Part shown: in pieces, positions 36,318 to 48,300 of the stretch
Position numbering within the stretch: the first letter of the stretch is position 1
Layout: every line of letters starts with the position of its first letter
Source: Channallabes apus
Taxonomy: Eukaryota > Chordata > Actinopteri > Siluriformes > Clariidae
Assembly: GCA_030522415.1 (NCBI GenBank)
Contig: CM060121.1
Span: forward strand, 2,792,976 to 2,856,975
Reading direction: 5' to 3'
DNA length: 64,000 nucleotides
Program-made: the position numbers and the translations under genes
The notes under the pieces: generated by a model
Database searches by the model: none
What the model was told of the DNA's origin: nothing
What the model saw: only the letters and a program-made list of their open reading frames with translations

Positions 36318-36452
36318 TGCTCTCTTCGTCTATACCGCGTTATCCTCTATACGTCTATACATGCACACAGACCCCGAGGTGGGAATCGAACCCGGACCCT
36401 GAAGGTGGGAGGCCACAGTGCTCATCACTAAGCCGCTGTTCCACCAACATAT
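36318..36452 (-). mobile_element. SINE family A scrap
   Basis: The tail phrase TCTATACCGCGTTATCCT is followed at once by the head phrases TGGGAATCGAACCCGGACCC and AGGCCACAGTGCTCATCAC on the minus strand. Almost the whole middle is deleted. Confidence 0.65.
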
Positions 36453-37415
36453 TTTCAGAACAACCGGTTGAGGCCACCATCTTGGGTTATCCTTTCTGTA
36501 GAAACAGCTCGTTCACAGTGGACAGTTACTGTACTAATAACTGCAAACGTTATACTTACAATACAAACACATTAACACAGTATAAAGTTTATTAAAAAGG
36601 TAATATTTAGCAGCATGACGGCGTGTTTTTTTCCTTGCATACAGAACCATGAAATTAATTAGAGTTATGAGCATCCAGCGTCCACATGAATGCTGTTAGT
36701 ATGTGATTATGGAGTGTTCGTGTGGTCTGAGTTGAAGATTAAATTCCAAGTTACAGTATTGAAGCTGGCCTTTCGCATAAACCAAAAATGTCTGTAATAA
36801 TGTTTCAAGCTGTGCAAAGCAAACTGGTGGGGGGAAAAAAATCCAATGTCCTTGGATAGTAAGTAAATAAAATACTGGAATGATATGAAAAAAAAAGAAA
36901 AGAGGATAACCGTCCAAGCCATTGATGGCTGGATATATCAAATCCCTTTTTCCAGAATGTCGAACAAACGCTCTGCTTTGAGCTGTGCTTAAGACAACGT
37001 TTAAAAGGAGGAACTGTAACTGGACTCCTCTCACAGCATCGGCCTTCTTTTCATCAGTGAAAAATCTATGGCGAAAGCCCAGGAAGGTCAAAATAAATCG
37101 ACTTAATTGTCTGTGCTTTGGCGCTTTTGACACTTTCCCAGCCAAAAAGTTGGATCATTAAGCTGCAAAATGTGGATTTCAAGCGCACAAGCGTAATGAA
37201 CGACTAGCCGCATGATTGATAATAGCTTTATTTGCGTAATGCCTTTTTTTTCCACCCTCGGCCAAGGACGCTATAGTGAGGAGACACAAATCACCAGTCA
37301 CACAAATCGCAGGTATTTAGTCTGAAGATGTCATCTCACAAGAAAACTGGAACGTACCATCACTTCAAAAACAATGCTGCTGATTTCTCAATTCTGATTG
37401 GTCAGATATTGCTAA
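36453..37415. other. single-copy DNA, no gene recognised
   Basis: The longest frame, 149 codons on the minus strand (36696-37145), shows no domain and has a run of Phe from a poly-A tract. It was not accepted as a gene. Confidence 0.45.
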
Positions 37416-37419
37416 GATA

Positions 37420-39240
37420 AATCATAAGACATTTATGCTATGGCTATATAAAATATGCTATGATTACCATAATAACGTTACATATTATTCAGTTATTGTT
37501 ATTTATTGTAAGCTATGGTAAAGCTATGAGTAACGATAAAGTTATCATTAATATCATAATATATTAATTGATATATATATTCACTCATTCATTTTCTATA
37601 CCGCTTAATCCTGTGTTCAGGGTCGCAGGGGACCTGGAGCCTATCCCAGCAGACTTCGGGCACTAGGCGGGGTACACCCTGGACAGGGTGCCAATCCATC
37701 GCAGGGCACACACACATACACACACTCACACACCCAATCACACACTACGGGCAATTTAGGAACACCAATTAGCCTAACCTGCATATCTTTGGACTGTGGG
37801 AGGAAACCGGAGTACCCGGAGGAAACCCACCAAGCACGGGGAGAACATGCAAACTCCATGCACACAGAGACGGGAATCGAGCCTGGCCGGGGAATCGAAC
37901 CCAGACCCTGGAGGTGCAAGGCGACAGTGCTAACCACTACACCACCGTGCCGCTTGATATATATTAATATAGTTATTGCTAATATTGGAAGTTTTGTTAA
38001 AAGTGTTGTTAACTTAAGAAATTATGTTGAAGTTATTGCTAAAATCATAATATATTGTATATCTATAGTTAATACCATAATTTATGGTATAATTATTACA
38101 ATATCGTAAGATATGGTGAAGTTATTGGTAATATCATAAGCTATGAGGACGCTATCTTTAATACAGTAAGCTATGGGAAAGATCTCTAATATCATAAACT
38201 ACAGTATAGTGAAGTTAACATTAATAATGTTAGTGATGACGTTACCATTAATATCATAAGTTATGATGAAGTTATCATTAATATTGTAAGCTATGGTGCA
38301 GTTAGCGTTAATATCGTAAGCTATGGTGAAATTATTCTAACATCATATGGGATAGTGAAGTTATCATTAATATTTTAAGCTTGGGTAGTTTTAATATTTA
38401 TATTGTAAGATATAGTGAAATTATCTTTAACATACTAAGCTTTAAAGAAGTCAACATTGAAATTGTTAGCTATGGTAAACTTAATATTTATATCGTAAGA
38501 TATTGTAAGGTTGATGTTAATATCGTAAAACTATGGGGACGTCATCATTAATTTTATTAACTATGGTTAAGTTAATATTTACTGTATATTGTAAGCTATG
38601 GTGGTTTTAATGTAAATATTGTAAGCTATGTTGAAATTATCTTTAACATAATAAGCTATAGTGAAGTTAACATTAATATTGTTAATATTAACATAATATT
38701 AACATTTCTTTTGATTGTGAAAAGCTGCTTTGTGACAATGACAATCGTTAGAAGCGCTATACAAATAAAATTACTTGTAATTAAATTGAATATTGTAAGC
38801 TATGGTGAAGTTACTATTTATATCGTAAGCTACAATGATGATGTTATTAATATCATTAGTTATGGTGAATGTATTACTATCATAAAATATGCTGGAGCTA
38901 CAGTTAACATCATGAAATATAGTAAAGTATATTATTAATAAAGTATGATGTGGTATGATTATTATACAATGCTATAAGGTTAACTCTAATATTATAAGCA
39001 ACATGAAATTATCATTAATAATGTAAGAAATGTTGAATTTATATGCATTCGAAGATGCATTTGAAGATATAATTAGGTATATTTGTAATATATATATATA
39101 TATTAATATAGTAAGATATGATATTATTATCGCAATACCGTAAGATGCTACAAGACTAATGTTAACATTATAAAATGTGGTGAAGTTATCGTTAAAATTG
39201 TAAGACGTTGTTGTTAATATAGTAACAATGACGTATCGTG
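37420..39240. repeat. AT-rich degenerate minisatellite field
   Basis: Variants of ATCGTAAGCTATGGTGAAG followed by TTATCATTAATAT recur roughly every 36-42 bp on both sides of an inserted SINE. Unit length and sequence drift strongly. No frame is coding; a 75-codon and a 106-codon frame are products of the repeat. Confidence 0.8.
37582..37953 (-). mobile_element. SINE family A, full length, with target duplication
   Basis: In minus orientation it runs from the tRNA-like head GCGGCACGGTGGTGTAGTGG (at 37953) through two B-box matches (about 37870-37900) to the ATTCACTCATTC tail. The direct repeat TTGATATATAT flanks it at 37570-37580 and 37954-37964, showing insertion into the minisatellite. It is the best-preserved copy of the family in this window. 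Confidence 0.92.
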
Positions 39241-39447
39241 GATGCTCCACATAATTGAAAACATTTGAATAAGAAACAAGATACTTTAACATGCTGTTAT
39301 AGGAACGTATTTAACCTCAGAGTATTAATGTAGTAATAATTGTGCTTCATCACACTCACTGTTAATTATTTTCCCTTTTCAGGAGTATTTTTGTTTGGGA
39401 GACGTCACAGATCAGCGGCCACAAACACGAGTGACACTTTGCCTCTT

Positions 39448-39489
<42 letters not shown>

Positions 39490-40183
39490 GGTACGGGAGG
39501 ATTTTTCTTAAACCTGGAGGTCTAGGAGTCAGGATACGCAAACAGAGTGTGTAAAATATCTCTCATTTTCATTCTGTGTGTAAGTGATGGACGCTCCACT
39601 GACTCGGACTGATATCTTTACGGTTATTGAAGTGTAAAACAGATTCTTAAAGATACTGTATTTAGAAGAACAAAAGGCATGTTTTTCTCTTTATTGTCCC
39701 ATCAACAGTCTTTTGACTGTGTAACTATAGCATCGTGTTATTGAAAAAAGTCCATTTAACGTCACAATACAGATAGAGAGACGAAACAGTAAAGTGTCTA
39801 AAAGTAAATCTCTGTTTAATATCAGATATTTGTTTCATTTTGCATGAATAATCCTGAAAGCGGCTTTTATTCTGATGAATCCGATGTCCTGTATTAACAA
39901 AAAGTGGACTGGATTTTGCTATTATTTTATTAGATTTTTTTGAATGATTTTGAAAAAAAATTTAATTTGTTGTTTTTGTTTTAACAACACAACGTTACAT
40001 TAAAGGTGCCATAGAGGAATCCAAAATAACTGTGGTAGGGCCAACGCACATTCCTTCTGTTTATGTTTTTTTTAATCCCTAATATGAGGTCACATTAGGG
40101 GTAAATGTAACTATCCTGGTTACGCACTGGAAAATACAAACAGAAAAAAAGAAAAGATATATTTTTCTCTCACATTTTTTGTG
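39241..40183. other. single-copy DNA, no gene seen
   Basis: A (TC)n-(CA)n compound microsatellite lies at 39447-39488. The phrase ATATGAGGTCACATTAGGGG at 40082-40101 recurs at 59943-59962, marking a dispersed repeat. No coding sequence was recognised. Confidence 0.45.
39447..39488. repeat. (TC)n-(CA)n compound microsatellite
   Basis: TCTCTCTC runs directly into about 17 CA dinucleotides. Confidence 0.93.
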
Positions 40184-40323
40184 TGTACATGTAGGGCTGG
40201 GCGATATAACCAAAATCTTCTAAGAAGCAATTTTCTACCTCGATAACGATATATATCACAATATAGCAATTTGTATCTGAAAATGCATAAATAAAAATTC
40301 AAACACAAAGAAACTGTTTTACA

Positions 40324-40617
40324 TTATGTAATTTTATTTAAACTGTGAATTGCTGAGTTTTGCCGCATTTTTTTACTTTGGCCATATTCGTGTGGATGAT
40401 TGTATTTCAGATGATAGAAAAGGTTTGACGTGTTTCCACCACTTGTTAAAACAGTGAACTTGCATACCTCACAAATCACGTTCATCTCATTCGTATCACT
40501 TTTATACCCAAACCAATTCCACACCACAGACGAGGCACCTTTTTTCTTTACAATCTCCTCGTTGTTGGTTTCGTCACATGTAAGCAAACTCACTGCTGCT
40601 GCAGCGTCTTCTTCCAT
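40324..40617 (-). pseudogene. BED zinc-finger fragment of a hAT transposase
   Basis: Starting at the Met of MEEDAAAAVSLL, the frame gives 97 residues. An upstream extension to 40809 reads through the inverted arm and is probably not native. The BED signature is complete: VWNWFGY, then C-x2-C (CEVC), GGNTSNL and H-x4-H (HLKYNH). Sequence after the finger runs only to NSAIHSLNKIT and stops, so the dimerisation and RNase-H-like domains are missing. As a stand-alone DNA-binding domain it could only act in competition with a full transposase, and that is speculation. Confidence 0.75.
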
Positions 40618-40632
40618 TGTCGAAGTGTATGT

Positions 40633-41102
40633 GAAGCCAAACACATCAAATGTGGGACGAAACCGCGGCACCCGATTGAACCAAATATCTGCACGGCCCA
40701 GTGGACCGGATCCGGATCTGGATAGCGCAGAAATTATCTGGTTTATTCGCGTAGCCCGCCCGGTGGATCGCGCAGCGCGGACCAACTTGAGCAGCGCCGC
40801 TGGAATCACAAACCTGCGTGACCCACTGTGTTTTATTTAAAAACAATTTATTTAAAATGTCAGGACTGTTTAATATTGTTTCCGCCTTGCCATGCCTGGT
40901 TTGTACGTTCGCATCCCAGTGGGGTAAAATGTATTTTGATGGTCGACGCGATCTATTTCTATCAGCGTTGCGCAGGTTTGTGATTCGAGCAGCGCTGCTC
41001 AAGTTGGTCTGCGCTGTGCGATCCATCGGGTCTGGATATTTGTTCTGCCCACGCCGGCTCAATCGGCCATGGTTTCGTCCCACTTTAGATGTGTTTGGCT
41101 TC
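40633..41102. repeat. long imperfect inverted repeat
   Basis: Left arm 40633-40818 and right arm 40971-41102. Shared text includes GAAGCCAAACACATC, GTGGGACGAAACC, ACCAACTTGAGCAGCGC and AATCACAAACCTGCG. The left arm holds about 50 extra bases. The spacer is about 150 bp. Confidence 0.9.
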
Positions 41103-41232
41103 CCATAGAAGTGAATGTGTATTGCGTGGTTGCGTAATGTGCAACGTCACGTGATCTCAACCGCGATTAAGACGATAGACCAAAATCTCTACCAGTTGAC
41201 AAATTTCTACCGGTTAACTGTGTGTACCCCTA

Positions 41233-41479
41233 TGTACATGCATATATTACATATTACATCTCCATTAAGCAATGTTTCTACATATTACAAAATAAATTCT
41301 CGAAACAAGGTCTGACCTTCGTGACGTTTGAAAGAAAAAAATATTATTATTATTTTAAAATCATTTTAAAACTGATACAATTTCAATCATTTTAAAAAAC
41401 ATTCATATTGACTGAATGTTGTGCGTTCTGTTTGCTCTTGATACAAAAAGGACGAAAAGGATGAAGTACATATCAATTA
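41233..41479. other. AT-rich spacer, nothing recognised
   Basis: TTATTATTATT and ATTTTAAAA runs lie between the hAT element and the mariner relic. Confidence 0.5.
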
Positions 41480-41915
41480 CGAGAAGTGTTCACGTCAAAC
41501 CAGGACTTTTGATTGAGCAGAAGACCAGAAAGCTGTTATTATTTCTCTACGTATATAATCTCCTGCTACACTAATGCACTTATCCCAGTGTTTCACTAGT
41601 GCTTTAGGCACCATCAGGGTAGAGAGTTTTCTCAGTACATCGGAGACACGATCAGACTGAAAAGAAACTCCTTTAGTGGCCCGAAATGTGGAAATGTCTT
41701 GGAGTGAGATCAGGACTGTACGGCGATGTTGCAATAACTTCCAGCCGAGTTCCTGTAACGTGCAACTGGTGTTGGTGAATGATGGTGTGTACAGTTCTTA
41801 CAGACCGATGTGTCTCTTTCTTCTGCAAGTTGATAACAAATTACCCATTGATTTTCAAGGATCGGGCATTCCACTCGCCGAATGTTCACAGGAACGACTG
41901 GATTGTGCTCCGAGT
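41480..41915 (-). mobile_element. mariner relic, internally deleted, copy 2
   Basis: On the minus strand, from right to left: VNIRRVE (about 41880), QLAEER and, after a frameshift, SVRTVHTIIHQH (41835-41770). Then comes GTRLEVIATSPYSPDLTP (41765-41700), the segment with the last catalytic Asp. The carboxy-terminal end follows in another frame as KHWDKCISVAGDYI (about 41600-41555). The stretch with the first two catalytic Asp residues is absent, as in the copy at 32091. At least two frameshifts were seen. Confidence 0.8.
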
Positions 41916-43960
41916 ATTACAAATTCATTCACAAGAAATTTCATCACAAGTTCAGGGTTAACTTATTTACTAAGCAAAAAAACACATCAGTCTTCAGACT
42001 GTAGGGGACTTTTTCAATGCCTGCCAGCTTCGGTCCACATTTTCTATCCCGGATTGTGACTGTGATTAAATAAATAAATGAAAAAGCACTATCAGGAACC
42101 TCAAAGGCAACCACATGCAGGTTGCTATAAGATCCTCAATTGTGACCTGAGGAAACCGTGCACGTGTGTAACCCAACTCTGAACACGAGGAACTTTTCCA
42201 GTGTAAATATTAACGTCATTAAATCTGGCTGTTTAAAAGAAGTGCCATGTTCTCTAGTAGAGTGCCCCCTACTGTATGGCTGTTTAAAGTGATTTCTCCA
42301 AAGATCCACTTCAACAACAGGAAAACAATCAATCAATCAAAAACAAACAAACAAGAAAAACAAAAAACAGGTGAAATTGAAAATGGGTCATTTTGTCCCG
42401 AAAGGAAGGGCTGATATTCTTGGTTGGTGCTGTCGAACAGGTAGGGGAGGAAATGACTGACTGTAAACTCTCCATCGCAGATGACATTATTAATCTCCAT
42501 TTATAAAGGCACTGCATGTGCACTGAGCCGCAGCCAGAGGAAGCGAGGCAGTCGCTGAGCTCCGTACTAGAGCACCCGTAGCGCGTGCACTCCTTACAAT
42601 GCATCAATGTGACACTAGTTTGTTGATACTGACCTTTTAGAAAAAAAATAATAATAAGTTGGCTGCCGGGAGGTTGCCATTTTTTCCCGCCCTCCTAAAA
42701 AAAAAGAAATCATCCTGCAGAAAGAAATTGATTTTTGTCTCACGCTGTCCAGGTAGTTTATAGAGGCCAATTAGGGGTGGGGTTTTTTTGTTTTGTTTCT
42801 GTAGTGGTTGAGTTTGTAGGTCATGTTCACGTAAAAAAAAAAAAAAAAAAAAAACGACAAGTTAAAAAAAATAAAAAGTGTGTTGAAGGAACAGACGGAA
42901 GATATGTTTCTTTCGAAGGGTCTATCACAAGTTAGCTATCAGAAGGTTACTATTATTGCCCCACACACACACACACACACACCAACAAGCAAACAAAAAA
43001 AATCACCCTAGGGATGACATTGATTTTATTTCATGCTGTCCAGGTTTACAGAGGCCAATTAGGAGGCATTTTCTTTCTGGAGCGGCTTCTCAGGCGGTGC
43101 TCGAGACTGAAACAAAGCAAAAAAGAAAAAGCGAAAAAAATCAAACCAGACCTCTGTAGCGTTCGCTGAATCTGAATCAAACTGACGTCTATTGAAACCG
43201 GCAATTTGTGCATCGTCCTTGATGAGAGGTGTTTATTTTTAACAAAAAAAAAAAAAAAAAAAACCGACAGCTGCGACAGTTCCACATACTGAATACTGGA
43301 GTCTCGGCGGAGAGCAGCCCACCGTGATGGGGAAGCTCGTCACCGAGTCAGGAGAATGCAATTAAGGCGCACCTCGGAGAGAAAGAACGCTGCTCTCTCC
43401 ACGGGCCGTTACAAAGCCTCATTAACTGCAGTTTGGAAATGAAAAGCGTTCTGCAGCTGCCTCGCCGTTCCACGAGAGACGCGGCGAGTTTCGGATAGGA
43501 CGGGAAAGAATGCCCGCTTTGTTTTCATCGACGTTTACGAGCTAACTGCGATCCTACCTGAAACTGAATCCATTTTTTTTTTCAGTTTTTTTATGATTTA
43601 TTCATGTTCTGTGCAGAAATCTGACTTACACAGGAGCACTTCTTCAGTGTGATCATTTAGCATTTACTGTATGGAAGGAGTCTCCAGTGTCAGTGCGCTT
43701 TGAGGTAGGCTTTAAGTTTGATGACAACTTCAGGCCAATATGTTTGAGGATTTAAGGTATAACAGGAAGTAACGTGCACGAGAGTTCATTATTCATCGCA
43801 AAAGATTTATTGTAAGTCTTTTAGAAATCCTGCTGAAGGGCTTTATCAAGACTTACTACTTGTCATGGAGGATAACCTTCAGTCATAAGTTGGCATGACA
43901 TTGCCCAGTGACATAAAACATTATATATATATATATATAATTGGCATAATGTTACCTATT
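41916..43960. other. single-copy DNA with simple repeats, no gene seen
   Basis: Poly-A runs lie at about 42833-42854 and 43243-43262. A (CA)n run lies at 42962-42982. 43290-43560 is complex and GC-richer. A (TA)n run lies at about 43922-43939. The phrase GTTTACAGAGGCCAATTAGG at 43043-43062 repeats AGTTTATAGAGGCCAATTAG at 42754-42773, a local near-duplication. Confidence 0.45.
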
Positions 43961-43964
43961 ATAG

Positions 43965-45364
43965 GGGGACGTTACTTTTTAAAGTAACAAATTACATTAG
44001 ACAATTACTGTCATTAAAAAGTTATCAGTTACATTACAGCATTACTAGTTCGAGTACTTTTCCATTACAGAAAATGAAAACTCCTTTGTGATTCCTCATG
44101 AATGTTGTCTTAGTCAAAACCTTTATAATTATTTTACCATCATCACTCCGCCAAGTTTGGCCAATAATCTGTTAACTACTAATACCCCTATCTCACCTAC
44201 TAATACCCCCATCTCACCTACTAATACCCCTATCTCACCTACTAATACCCCCATCTCACCTACTAATACCCCTATCTCACCTACTAATACCCCCATCTCA
44301 CCTACTAATACCCCTATCTCACCTACTAATACCCCCATCTCACCTACTAATACCCCTATCTCACCTACTAATACCCCCATCTCACCTACTAATACCCCTA
44401 TCTCACCTACTAATACCCCTATCTCACCTACTAATACCCCTATCTCACCTACTAATACCCCTATCACACCTACTAATACCCCTATCACACCTACTAATAC
44501 CCCTATCTCACCTACTAATACCCCTATCTCACCTACTAATACCCCTATCTCACCCACTAATACCCCTATCTCACCTACTAATACCCCTATCTCACCTACT
44601 AATACCCCCATCTCACCTACTAATACCCCTATCTCACCTACTAATACCCCTATCTCACCTACTAATACCACTATCTCACCTACTAATACCCCTATCTCAC
44701 CTACTAATACCCCTATCTCACCTACTAACACCCCTATCACACCTACTAATACCCCTATCTCACCTACTAATACCCCTATCTCACCTACTAACACCCCTAT
44801 CACACCTACTAATACCCCTATCTCACCTACTAATACCCCTATCTCACCTACTAATACCCCTATCTCACCTACTAATACCCCCATCTCACCTACTAATACC
44901 CCATCTCACCTACTAATACCCCTATCTCACCTACTAATACCCCTATCTCACCTACTAATAACCCTATCTCACCTACTAATACCCCTCTCACACCTACTAA
45001 TACCCCTATCTCACCTACTAATACCACTATCTCACCTACTAATACCACTATCTCACCTACGCAGTGTCGCGCGGTGGCCGTAAGTACGGTTCATCATGAT
45101 TCATCGCGAGTTTTGGCGCTGTGATTAGGTTTCCATCTTTCCGCGCGTCGGTCCTCGCATAGTCAAACCACATAGGTGAGATAGGGGTATAACAGCAGGG
45201 AATACAGAGGGGGGCGGGTTATCGGGGGCGGGGCTTGTAGGGCGACTTTTACATACACACTCACGGATTACACGAATTGTCTGAATAACGGATTACATTT
45301 TTGAAAATAAACCTAAATAACTGTGTACTTAAATGGCGGACCAAACACGTTACACCCAACACTG
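43965..45364. mobile_element. possible TIR element carrying the minisatellite
   Basis: The left side has GGGGGACGTTAC, then the palindrome GTTACTTTTTAAAGTAAC (43971-43988). The right side ends CACGTTACACCCAACACTG at about 45346-45364. CAGTGTTGGG...GTAAC termini occur in a known class of vertebrate repeats. The left terminus is incomplete and no target duplication was seen, so the boundaries are uncertain. Confidence 0.3.
44176..45060. repeat. 21-bp minisatellite, about 42 copies
   Basis: The unit is CTACTAATACCCCTATCTCAC. Its length is divisible by three, so both strands stay open: 331 codons on the plus strand (TNTPISP repeats) and 251 on the minus strand (GVLVGEI repeats). The first eleven units alternate CCCCTATC and CCCCCATC, giving a 42-bp higher-order unit. 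Later units are more uniform. From about 44903 a missing base breaks the frame. No promoter, splice site or signal peptide supports a gene. Confidence 0.95.
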
Positions 45365-45365
45365 A

Positions 45366-48300
45366 TGATATCATGACAGTCATGTGTTTTTTGCCAGGAT
45401 ATTATAGCATTTAATGCGCTACATATCAGTACACATGTAATGTCATGCAGTAATGGTACACAGCATTCAGAGGCAGACACTTTATTGGTCTTTGCTTCTA
45501 ATAACGTGCTACTGATCACATGTCAGGTCAGTGATGTCACGGTTGACGCTAGCATGGCCTACTGTGTCATCTATTGTATTACATCATGACAAACATTACA
45601 GCAGGGGTATAATAACAGTTAGTGGGAAAGCCTGGGCATGATCTGTCAAGACATGTGAGGTCATGCGCAGTCTTTACCAGTAACTGTCATTATACCACTA
45701 CTGTAGTGTTTGTCAGGTATGTCATGATGCATGACGTGTTATGGTGTGTATATTAGTTTCATTAAGTGACTCCCTGTAAAAATTTAATTCATGCGAATAA
45801 CAATAACAAGCTGTGCAGCTTTATCTTCTAGGTGTATATATTATTACATCCTCTGCGTTTTTTCCATTTTTGCACTACACTGGCACTCGCAACCCCGGTG
45901 TCAGGATTATCGTCCCTATCTCTCAGATGCAGTGTGTTTCTGTTTACTTCGCCATGTGTTGCTTTATACACTGCTGTATCGCGCATATTGATATTCCGAG
46001 CAAACACGGCCCTCAGAGTTGTCACAGGTTGTGTAACATCGACGCTGCCAATTCCGTCTGGCAAAGGGCCGCTTCGCTCGCGGCTAAATAAAAATAAAAA
46101 AAAACCTCATCAGAACACCGATGAGTGAAAAGACAGACACGGAGATGAAGCCTGTTTAGAAAACGTCATAAACGCTATGAGTGAAGGAGAATCTCGTCTG
46201 GGAGAAAAAAAGTTCGCCAGCTGTCCTCTGCCGTCCCACCTGGGTTTGGTTTGAAGGACGGAAGAGAGAGAGAGAGAGAGAAAAAAAAAAAACACCCTCA
46301 TGAGAAAAACTAATGCTTCAAAAGTGAGTGATGCGCCGGAAAAAAAGCTGCTCTGCGCCGAACAATAAAGCGACAGCTTCTTTCAGGCAGATGGGATGAA
46401 TTCTAGTGGGACTAGAGATGAAAGGCTTGGTGGAGGAACGTCGGAGTACGTCGGAGACATTAGGTGATATCGGTTATGATCTTCGGCAGCCGAGACAGTC
46501 ATAAAAACGACGAGTCGTGCAATAAACCTGCGGAAGCGAACAGCTGCTGCCTGACAGATATTTCCAATCATTTTACATTTTGGAAAAAAAAAAAAAAAAG
46601 AACTAAAGTTCTCCCTGCCAAGACTTTATGATGGCCCTCATTCTGAGATCAGGACATGAAGACCTTGATCTATTCGAGCGTCTACTCTTTCTTTTTTATT
46701 TCTTTTACTTAAGTAACGTCGCCTCGGCTCCGGAAGCATAGTCTGCATAATTCCCGCTAATCCTGCGAGCCAGTGGTCTAAACTGCGAAGCCAAGGGAGA
46801 GGTTTAATCAAAGGTCATCCTGCCATCGCAGTGATGTTTACATCACACGGGGCCAAATCCCAATTTGGTGCGGCGCCAAGTTGTGAAGACGGAGGCCGAT
46901 CTGATTACGGAGGCGTCGCAGGATCGCATATGTTGCGGAATTACTAATCGCGTAATGGAAATACGACGCTGCTGCTATTTTAGCGCAAAACAAACAGAAC
47001 TAATTAGCCAGCTTAGTGCCAGTGTAGCATAATGACTCGATCCGTTTTTGGAGTTAAACCCAAAGTGGGCGTGGCCGTATGGAAATATCTCTGGTGGTTC
47101 CTCAACCTCAACTACTTGACAATCAATAATGAATGGAAGCCGCCTCCATGAAGGCTGATGTATGTAGCTATAAAAGGTCTATGTGTGTTATTAGATAAGC
47201 CTTATGTAGCCTTAACACACCAATCAAAGGGCACTTCTTCACTGAAGCAAACCTGTATTGATGCACCAGAAGGGATTGTTTTCGAGGAGCATTAATTAAA
47301 GACATCATGCCGTTTTGACTCGGCGTTGCTCACCTCCTGACACCTCCGAGACGGTACGTCCAAAGCGTCAAACATCTGGCAATCCGTTAGAGATAGTCCC
47401 TTTTTTTTTTTTTTATTAACAAGATTAAGTGGGCTGCATTTAATAATATCTTACCAGAGAAGACTAATGTTTCCTCTCGAGCACATTAGCATTTTGATAA
47501 CCGGCCCAAGACTTTTTCCTTCCATTTGCGATAAGCAGCGATGGCAGGGCGGCAGGAGACAGCGTGAAATAATTGGCACATTGCGGGTGAAAAGTCAGCG
47601 TTTAAGCGAGAGAGAGAGCGAGAGAGAGAGAGAGAGAGAGAAAAAGACGGAGGTAGAAAAAGATGAGGAGGAGGGGGCTGAAAATCCGAGGGGTGCTGAT
47701 TCCGGAGTTTGCCAAAACCTTCTTGGGAATTTTGCGCCGCTGAATTTGCAGTAATTATGTGAAATAAAACGCAAAATAAAAGTTGCATTGGATTTGCATT
47801 TCAATTTCTGGAACTGGAAAATAATTATATAGAATATCCAGGATGGCTGAGTGGATGTGTCAAGTAAAGAAAAAAAAAAAAGATTTAAAAAAAGGTTTGT
47901 AACAATATAAAAAAAATAAAAAAAACAGGGATGGGGGAAAAATGTAAGGCAATGAGTCATCTGACCTATGAGTAAGACCTCATATAGCGCTGTGTTAAAG
48001 CCTGGAGCGATTTAGAGGAGTGTGAGTGCTAAAGCCGCGCTGCGCGAAATCACTTCAAATTATCTCTGGGCTCGTCACCGTCACCGAAAAAAGGCACCTC
48101 GGAATCGACTAGGCCTTCTTGACGCCGATTGGGAACGACACGAGCGTTCCTCCTACATCTAAACCGTGCGCCGTGATGGATGAGAGCGGCTAATGGATTT
48201 AGGTTTAATCAAGCCACTAATTGACACTGATGTTAAGGAAGCCACCGGTGGCCAGGTGCTTATGTCGCGCTCACGGTCATGTCGCGATGAGCGACTACGT

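Larger units (their letters stand above)
40192..41232 (-). mobile_element. hAT-type element with BED finger and inverted arms
   Basis: The interval starts TAGGGCTGGGCGATATAACC and ends GTGTGTACCCCTA. The 8-bp target duplication TGTACATG lies at 40184-40191 and 41233-41240. The two termini share only TAGGG, which is unusual. Inside, 40633-40818 and 40971-41102 form a long imperfect inverted repeat. A BED-finger frame lies on the minus strand. No catalytic domain is present, so it is non-autonomous. Confidence 0.8.

Noticed and set aside
36696..37145. 149-codon minus-strand frame
   Set aside because: No domain, and it has a poly-Phe run from a poly-A tract.
40324..40809. Host ZBED-type gene
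   Set aside because: The BED frame is short, ends without the other domains, and lies between 8-bp target duplications of a hAT element.
44176..45060. CRISPR-like array
   Set aside because: Units are contiguous with no unique spacers, and the surroundings are vertebrate-type DNA.
44088..45083. 331-codon plus-strand frame and 251-codon minus-strand frame
   Set aside because: Both are made by a 21-bp minisatellite whose unit is divisible by three. There is no signal, splice or promoter evidence, and opposite strands are equally open.
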